From NCBI GenBank assembly GCA_000226015.1, contig JH153611.1, positions 243,314 through 271,703 of the forward strand: a stretch of 28,390 nt of DNA, written 5' to 3'. Positions within the stretch are counted from its first letter, which is position 1. Each line of letters begins with the position of its first letter. Under the pieces are notes generated by a model that worked only from the letters and a program-made list of their open reading frames with translations, searched no databases and was not told where the DNA came from. Of this stretch, positions 21,901-28,390 are shown piece by piece. Source of the stretch: Mnemiopsis leidyi (taxonomy: Eukaryota > Ctenophora > Tentaculata > Lobata > Bolinopsidae). The translations under genes were made by a program, and so were the position numbers.

Positions 21901-24900
21901 CTTGCAGTTACCATAGTTACCTTGCTAACCGGTAACCTTGATTACCTTGGTTATAGCAATTACCACAGTTACCTTGGTAGTCTTGGTTACCTTGGTTACC
22001 TTGGTAATTTTAGTTACCTTGGTGAAAGCAATTACGCATAGTTACCTTGGGTACCTTGGTATTATGATCAATGATCGGATCACAAAATTATGTTCTTTGC
22101 CAGAAGAAAGCTGCCGTGACACCGAATCTGAAATCGACTCTGATCAAGAAATTAATCATTATTTGGACCAGGGTAATTATTATTATGAGATTGATAGTAA
22201 GCGCGAGCGTTTTTCTGCTATACATCCTTTTTTCTTCAGTTTGGTTTTATCGGTAATTATTTTTGATTTGACCTAAATTCAAAGGGTTATACTCGTACTT
22301 CGAGTTTGGAGAAAGATACGGGGCATTATGCACAAGAGGACCACTGTACAAATGTTTTAATTGTTATCGACTCTCCGAATCACCGTTTTACATGTATTTA
22401 TGATTTTTAGGAATCTGCATGAATCATCCTCCGTACTCAATAGCAATAACTTACTTTTTCAGCACATGAAAATGATACAGAATCGGGATCATCTAAAGGG
22501 GCAAGGAAACTGTTTTTGTGGCAGTTTCTGCTGCAGTTGATAAGAGATCCAAACGAGAGCTGCATCAAGTGGACTGGAAGACCCCCTGAGTTCATCCTTA
22601 CTGATCCCCAGCAGGTATACATACTGAAGTAAAAGCGCAAGAAAATTTCTCAGCTTATCAATTAGAATTAGAATTAGAATAAGAATTAAAATTAGAATTT
22701 AAGAATTAGAATTAGAAGTCTTATTACAATAGCAATGTCAGACTCTCCCGAAATAATCTCTTAAAACCCATAATATTATAGATTTAAACATTCTCAATCT
22801 TGCCACTACACTACTCACTCGATTTCTGCACTTGTCCAGATACGGTTCTATTTGAAAATCCTTTTTAATGGTGCAATAGAACTGAAGCTTTCTGTGTTGT
22901 TGACATTTAGTTCTCTGTGATCCGACGAACATGCTCGTAACATCGGCTTCTGTAGTTCGTTTGGAGCAGCTTGATGTGGGAGTGGGACCGCTGAGTTTGG
23001 ATGTTTTGATGTTGGATCAAGTGCACTGGTTATTTTGTTGACTTCCTTGAACGCATCTGAGTTCCATTTCCCTCTGTTCGACGCAAGCGTGTCGAACAAG
23101 ATTACTTTAATTTTCTCTATCTAGTATGATAGACCGTCCACATTCTCCCCATACTCCAGCGTTCGGAGTCCTTTTGGGAGTTCCAAGCGTCCATTCGCCA
23201 GCTATTTAGTGTTTAAGTTGTGCTCCGGTCTGGTGTAGCCTGATGTTGATGATGAAATTTCTTTTCCCATATGAGTAAGAGGTAACCATACCTGATGACC
23301 ATATGAATTATGAGGCCACGGGAAGAATAGTTGGAAATCAAAAGGTTTGAGCACGGCCTTTTTGAAAACTGATCTTATGTCAATGTAGCTTTTTAGTCCA
23401 AAATAGGCTCTTAAGCCTCTTTGTCTCAATTCATCAGCTGGGTTGGATTCCAGGTTCCTGATAAACAAAATTTCTTCCCCTGCAGATATAAGCAATATTC
23501 TTTTGTGGAAGGTATTTGAGTGTCACCATAGTAGAAGGAATGACTTTCGACGAGCTGTATGCCACTATTGTTGAAAATCATGATGACTGTCTTGTCTATG
23601 TTCACAACTATAAGAAATTAGCTACTGTTCGGTTCCAGGGATATATTCCTTTGTCGAGATGGTGACGCCTTTAGGGCTTCATTGGTTATTGTCTCTAAGC
23701 CAGATGCCTTTCCGTTCTTGAGCTTGTTAAGAGATGTCTCTATTTCTTCAACTGAGATACTCCTGTTCATTTTCTTGTTGAGTTCTTTCAGGGTAGCATC
23801 GGGGTTGTGTTGTTTTGCTACATTTTTAACAAGATCTTTTGCCTCCTTGGTCATTGGCCTTTCTTCATATAGGTGTTGAAAGTAGTTGTAGAAATTATTC
23901 ATGTCAAAAATGTCATGCGTGTATCGTTCAGGTTGTGCTCTCTTAAGCTCCTTGAGTTTCTCCCACGATATTATGATGTTATCCAGAATTTCCTCATTGT
24001 TAGTACTCAAATGGCATTCCTTTTCTTTTTGATGAGCTTACGGTAAGTCTTTCTTCTGGTGTAGTACTTCGTCCGTAGTCCTGGGTTCGTGGGATCTTTG
24101 CCGTATCTTCTTGCTAACTGGTAAAGCTCTCTCTTTGCATTGATGCAGTCTCCTTCAAACCAAACATTTTTGGACGTGATTTGTTCCGTCTTCTTTTGAT
24201 CCTTGTGGAAATAGCATCTTTTGTGTTTGGTGAAGTATGTTTTTACAAATTTCACTGTACGTGTTGAAGATAATGTCATTAAGTTTGAACACGTCCTGCA
24301 TATTATTGCAGTCGAAACTCTAGACTACCCCAATTTCATGGGCAGCCACAGGATTGAGGGTCACTTCTAGGTTAAAGACCGTACACCTTGTGGAAGGATT
24401 CCATTTTGATCTTGTGTACCTAGTCTTTCGATTGATTCTGCAAATAGAAGTGGTTCACTTCCCATGTGAATCGAGCACAGGATAGGTCTGTGGTCTGACA
24501 TGTTAGTGAAGGGCAGTACCTTGAATTTCGTCACTTTCTGTTTCAGTCTCCGGGATGTTGCCATATAGTCCACAACACTGCTTCCATTGTATCGAAGGCA
24601 GGTGAAATCCCCCGTGATATCTCCGATAGTGCACCCGTTCAGAAATGAAAGATTGCATCAGCTCATGAGATCGAAAAGACGTTTCCCTCGTTCATTTTGG
24701 ATCTCGTCTTTACTGGAACTGGACTTCGTGCAAGTGCTAGAAGTTTTGTGGTCTTCATAGTCTTCATTCTCAGGACTGAAGTTAAAGTTTCCAGTTCGTG
24801 CATTAAAATCACCAACTATAAGGAGTACTTCACAGTCCTTTTGCTTACCCATAAAATTAAGCAAGTTTTCTAGGGTCGATATGGATGAATATCCTCTTCA

Positions 24901-25537
24901 GCCTCATTCATTCTTTTCTTTTATGATGAGTTTTTCGGTGAATCATAGACATTGATAATCAGACGTTCTTGGTCCATTCCCGAGTGTGCTCTAGAGAGAG
25001 ATATCGCAGTAATATATGGGTCCCCTGTTTCCATGTGTTTTTTCGTTTTATCACCTGACGTTTATATTTCTCATATAATTGATTGGTCGTATGTGGCCTT
25101 ACATGATCTAATCACTGTAGCTTGATAGAATGATCAACATATTCTGTTTACAGGTAGCCAAGATGTGGAGCGAGTACAAAGGAAGGGGCCACATAAACGT
25201 GGAGAGTCTTTGCAGAGCACTGAGGTAATCCCCAGTTATATGAATGACTTACATGTGACCTGACTGTCAACCTGCTGACAGTACATTAAGCTGACAATAT
25301 AACGACGATTTATACTCCGAAATGAGATTTATTGACCGTTGGTTTGGTCACCCCATCCTGCAACCTCTTCATTACAAGGTTATATTCATATTACTATTGC
25401 AGTCAAATTTGACAGATATATTGCATCGCAGGTACTACTACAGCAGGAATATACTGAAACGAAGGCAAGGTATGGGAAGGTTCGTGTACAGCTTCAGTGA
25501 AGCTGCCTTGGAGCAGGGGGATGCAAACACCACTTAG
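18926..25537 (+). CDS. ETS-domain transcription factor (9 exons in preferred model)
   Basis: Preferred exons are 18926-18969, 20522-20578, 21019-21196, 21348-21461, 21657-21822, 22104-22172, 22463-22614, 25154-25224 and 25432-25537. All junctions are phase-consistent and give 318 residues. The last seven exons are strong; the first two rest on splice sites and phase only. If they are wrong, translation could start at the ATG at 21062, giving 270 residues. The ETS winged-helix DNA-binding domain is C-terminal (about 225-306): LFLWQFLLQLIRD, IKWTG, EFILTDPQQVAKMW, then the recognition helix with RALRYYY and the wing with GRFVYSF. The three domain tryptophans and both helix-3 arginines are kept, but INVESLC replaces the common MNYEKLS type sequence. 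The N-terminal half is acidic with no PNT domain I can recognise. Role in the nucleus, binding GGAA-core DNA, is inferred from the family. Confidence 0.8.
20833..20851 (+). repeat. (TTC)n microsatellite in ETS intron
   Basis: A run of about six TTC triplets lies in the intron upstream of the exon starting at 21019. Confidence 0.8.
21864..22062 (+). repeat. Short-period GTTACCTTG repeat array in ETS intron
   Basis: The string TTACCTTGG and variants (TTACCATAG, GTAACCTTG, TCTTGGTTACC) repeat about fifteen times with a period of roughly 9-12 bp. Scattered copies also occur near 20380-20410, 20700 and 20874-20940, in the preceding introns. The upstream exon ends in TACCCTG followed by GTCAG, which resembles the unit. 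Confidence 0.75.
22661..22717 (-). repeat. Hexamer repeat (TTCTAA)n, likely 3' tail of the LINE
   Basis: The plus strand reads ATTAGA-type hexamers with slippage. On the minus strand, the LINE's orientation, this is a (TTCTAA)n tail directly after the 3' end of its RT-coding region. CR1/L2-type elements typically end in short tandem repeats rather than poly-A. Confidence 0.65.
22718..25070 (-). mobile_element. Decayed CR1/L2-like LINE (non-LTR retrotransposon), antisense in ETS intron
   Basis: On the minus strand, 5' to 3', I see remains of an APE-type endonuclease (ITAISLSRAHSGMD and INVYDSP near 25000-24930; GDFNART near 24800; SDHRPI near 24490), a linker rich in Lys/Arg (24279-24007), the start of reverse transcriptase (SVEEIETSLNKLKNGKASG near 23720), a late RT part (RAYFGLKSYIDIRSVFKKA near 23410; YGHQVW near 23300) and a C-terminal piece (KRTPNAGVWGECGR near 23150). 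The catalytic YADD-type core is missing between about 23618 and 23495, and several stops and frameshifts occur, so it is dead. The 5' end is truncated. The family call rests on these motifs; a related Jockey-group clade is possible. Confidence 0.75.
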
Positions 25538-27929
25538 CCTTCAGGCTGTCGAGATTGAGGGTTAGCAGCTCGAGTAGAGTTCTAACTCGGCATAGAGAAG
25601 CCCTTTGTGGAAAGTAAAAAGACTATGACTACCTGTAGCTCGTTGTATGAGAAGGAGAATTGTCATAACTGCTGGACTGGAATTTGTTTTGTACGATATG
25701 ACTCAAAAAAGGTGCCCAAGCGATCGGGGTGGCTTATAACTGATAAGAGCGGTACATCAGTAAACCTATGGAATTTTTTTACAGGAGGTTTATCAACGGT
25801 AACTGACTGAAAATTATAAGGAACTTGTTTATAATTGTTTGTCTCACCTAATTGTCAGCGATTTTGAGCTCACCAAAAGTATGGTGAGTAGTTAAGAATT
25901 ATGATCCAAATTGTGCTCGCTCAATCAGTGCTTGCAATTTGCCAATTGCATCAGCCGACCCAATCAGTCGCTATCAGATATGACGGTATTGGTAGTGCCC
26001 AAGTTCTTCAACTAGGACTGTGAGGTTTGATGACCAAGGAACCGTTCATTCAAACGAGAATTTCAGAATTATGATCTCCGGTCTATATAACAATGCTCAA
26101 AGCTCAGCCTACTTCAAAACTTTTGTCGTGTCATCTGCAGCCGAACACCTAGGTAAGATGCATCCAGTAACGCCTTTAGCTAAATCTAGATCGAAACCTT
26201 GCTCACTGTTCGCAGGGACACCCTGATTGTTTCGAGATTATTGCAACTTTCAAGACTGCTATGGACACGAAATTAATGTCTTCAAAAGTGGGGCAATTTT
26301 AAATTTTATTTTATTTTTAATTCCCATTATTTTTGTTATTTAATAAAACCCAATTGAAAATTTGATTACTATAAGTGATATAAGGTCCCCTCCGAAGAGA
26401 TTCTTTGTAAAGAGTCCTGGTTGCAGAGCAACAAAACCTGATGCCCCAGGAAAATCTTTAAAGACTGTTTGTTTTCAGTGACCCAGTGTATCATGAAGTC
26501 GATGAGACATTAGGACATCTTATTGTGAACTTTTACTGACAACCATTGTCTCTTACCACATGTTGTTCAATTTGTGGTGATACTGTATTTATGTATCTAT
26601 TTCCTATTAAGTTTGTTCAAAGTTAATTTATCGAAATTCTACAAACCATTAAACTTAAATCCTACGTTTTCAACTATTTATATAAAGATGAGAAATAAGT
26701 GCAAAACACGAAACGTAACGTAATATGGTATTAAACAAGATTAATTTTGAAGAATCAAAAGTATATCGATTGTAATTAAATGTCATGTGTTTTAAACTCG
26801 GGTGAAACTAAGCAAGCCTTTTATTTTGACAAATGAAAAATTTCAATGCAAATGTTCCAAACATCTATATAAGTAACAGTATAGTCATCTTATAAATAAC
26901 TAAATCAATCGCGCTATTCATTCAAAATACCTGTCATGCTGGACTTTAAACCTCGATTCACATATAAACATATGTGTGTAATCATTTTAATTTTGTCATA
27001 AAAGGCTTACTCATTTAAGTGAGCTTCTTAAGCAATAGCGTAATATTCGTTCATCAAAGCTGTAATATTCAACTTTAAGTTCGTGCGACTTTGGTGAAAC
27101 ACTTAGAATTATAGATTGACAGATTTTATAACAAAACTTCAAAAGCACGCGGCCATTACATAGGCATAATGCATATCATTATCATAATCATTGGGCGATT
27201 CTACCATCACATCTACAAACACTACCATATACGTGCAAGCACATCGCATTTTTGTCATTTCCATAGGGCTCAGTTTATTGAACAAGAATGTGACATGCCA
27301 TTAAATATAAAGTTATGAAGTCCGTTATAGTTGACGTGCAATGTCATTCGACACAGCTCGGGGATGATCGGCTGTCTCTTAGTCTTATATTCCCAATTTG
27401 AAGACTTGGCCCGGCCAAGTTGGCCCATGCAGGTGAAATATCTTTATTCATAAATCCGAAAGCTTAAAAAGAGACTTTTGAACATCAAAATACCTTTTGC
27501 CTTATTAATGAACTCAATACTAACAATTACTTTATGTACTTGGTAAGCAAAAATAGGTCAACTTGTTTTTAAGCTTTTTTATGGAACTCTTGCCAATTTT
27601 TCAAAGTTCTGCATAACTTGACTTCTATAGCAGCAGAAGTAATTTATCTCAGTTCGTTGTGGACGAGCGAATAATTGAATCGCCTTTCTTCAAGTAGATC
27701 AGCTGAAGTTTCTCTATTGTATCTTCGTCGAGGTGTTATCACTGCGATCGATAAAAATGTTAAGCTAAAATTTGATATCATCATCAAATATTAATAACCT
27801 ATAAACAGTTTCGAACTTTGATTCAATCGAAATAAGACCGTAAGAATTTAGCCCAACAAGCACCTGCACCTATTAAATAACTCCTATTTTCAATATTCGT
27901 AGATTCTAGAATATATTTCTTCCAGGTAC
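25538..27929. other. 3' flank of ETS gene with unassigned open stretches
   Basis: Three stretches look exon-like but belong to nothing I recognise. 25607-25810 is a 67-codon frame with four Cys/Trp-rich residues near its start. 26016-26152 is open, lies after CAACTAG and ends in a strong donor (CCTAG/GTAAGA). 26479-26539 follows a very good acceptor (TTTGTTTTCAG) and reads DPVYHEVDETLGHLIVNFY then stop. The last two do not join in phase. An AATAAA is at 26342-26347. From about 26560 on I see only AT-rich non-coding sequence. Confidence 0.4.
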
Positions 27930-28027
27930 CTGTTGGTGACCACTACTGCCAAGTTGGAAATAGTTTTTTCTGCCCCAGCCAGTCTCCGTTCTAATTCATG
28001 CTTTTCATCCAACAGTGCTTGACATGT
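27930..28027 (-). CDS. Possible coiled-coil exon (partial gene)
   Basis: On the minus strand a clean acceptor (TTCTCAATTTCAG) precedes 28027, and a GTACCT donor follows 27930 (exon end ACCAACAG). The 98-bp stretch is open and encodes a charged, heptad-like sequence: LLDEKHELERRL, then AGAEKTISNLAVVVTNR. The pattern of E/K-rich helix followed by RLxxAEKxIxxL recalls the stalk coiled coil of dynein heavy chains, but many coiled coils look alike. Entry phase is 0 and exit phase is 2. No neighbouring exon is identified in the window. Confidence 0.3.
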
Positions 28028-28105
28028 CTGAAATTGAGAAAAGTTCATTTTTACGAAGATGATAGTCTTCGGCAAAATTCTTACTAAGTCAGTAGCTTAT
28101 AATAA

Positions 28106-28137
28106 CTATAATAGCCTGCTGCTATAATAGCCTGCTG
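28106..28137 (+). repeat. Perfect 16-bp tandem duplication
   Basis: CTATAATAGCCTGCTG is present twice head to tail without mismatch, in non-coding sequence. Perfect identity suggests a recent slip. Confidence 0.9.
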
Positions 28138-28378
28138 TTTAATCAGATACGCGTACGTGAAGTTTGAGATTATTACATTATGATCAAGGTTAACATCATT
28201 AAGTTCTGAGAAGGATGAGGTTTTTCGAAGTTGCAATCAGAGAAAACTTTCCTAAACTAAGAAAGTTTTGTAAACGAACGCATTAAGAGAGTCTGTTGAT
28301 AGGGAAAAATATTTTTGGGAGGGGTAGCAAAAGGTAACCAAGAAAAGTGCTTTCTATTCCGATTAGTTATATTTGTGA

Positions 28379-28390
28379 CCCCCCCCCCCC
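28379..28390. other. Poly-C run at the window end
   Basis: The window ends in 12 consecutive C after GTGA. It may be a real homopolymer or a contig-edge artefact. Confidence 0.7.

Noticed and set aside
23682..23879. Plus-strand 65-codon frame in the ETS intron
   Set aside because: It is the antisense shadow of the LINE reverse-transcriptase reading frame.

Overview
This window looks like genomic DNA from an invertebrate animal. It is AT-rich, with many short exons (about 70-195 bp) bounded by GT..AG introns, animal extracellular domains (PGRP, CCP/sushi, kringle, laminin G), an ETS transcription factor, a PIM-like kinase copy, and a decayed LINE. I cannot fix the phylum. The run of Ns and the terminal C run suggest a draft assembly.

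Positions 1-6255 hold no gene I can defend. They contain two clusters of CACGTG sites, one combined with CCAAT boxes (703-851) and one about 0.5 kb upstream of the first gene (5674-5776), plus small tandem repeats.

Positions 6256-16260 (+) form one 20-exon gene in my hand-built model. All 19 splice junctions are phase-consistent and give an 852-residue type I membrane protein: signal peptide, PGRP-like domain, CCP/sushi, second PGRP-like domain, kringle, laminin-G-like domain, Thr/Pro-rich stalk, one transmembrane helix and a tail of about 55 residues. I do not recognise this domain combination. It looks like a pattern-recognition or adhesion receptor. Both PGRP domains lack most or all amidase zinc ligands, so binding is more likely than catalysis. 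Intron 3 holds, on the opposite strand, a frameshifted PIM-like kinase copy and a GPCR fragment. Introns 6 and 9 are largely minisatellites whose units resemble the neighbouring 5' and 3' splice sites.

Positions 16261-18925 have no firm gene. They include a pyrimidine-strand minisatellite and a short open frame resembling the N-terminus of farnesyl diphosphate synthase.

Positions 18926-25537 (+) encode an ETS-domain transcription factor (9 exons, 318 residues in the preferred model; 270 residues if translation starts at 21062). Its ETS domain is split by a 2.5 kb intron carrying an antisense, broken CR1/L2-like LINE with a hexamer-repeat tail.

Positions 25538-28390 contain only unassigned open stretches, one possible coiled-coil exon on the minus strand and a poly-C end. 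The receptor and the ETS gene are neighbours on the same strand, but nothing in the sequence shows a functional link.
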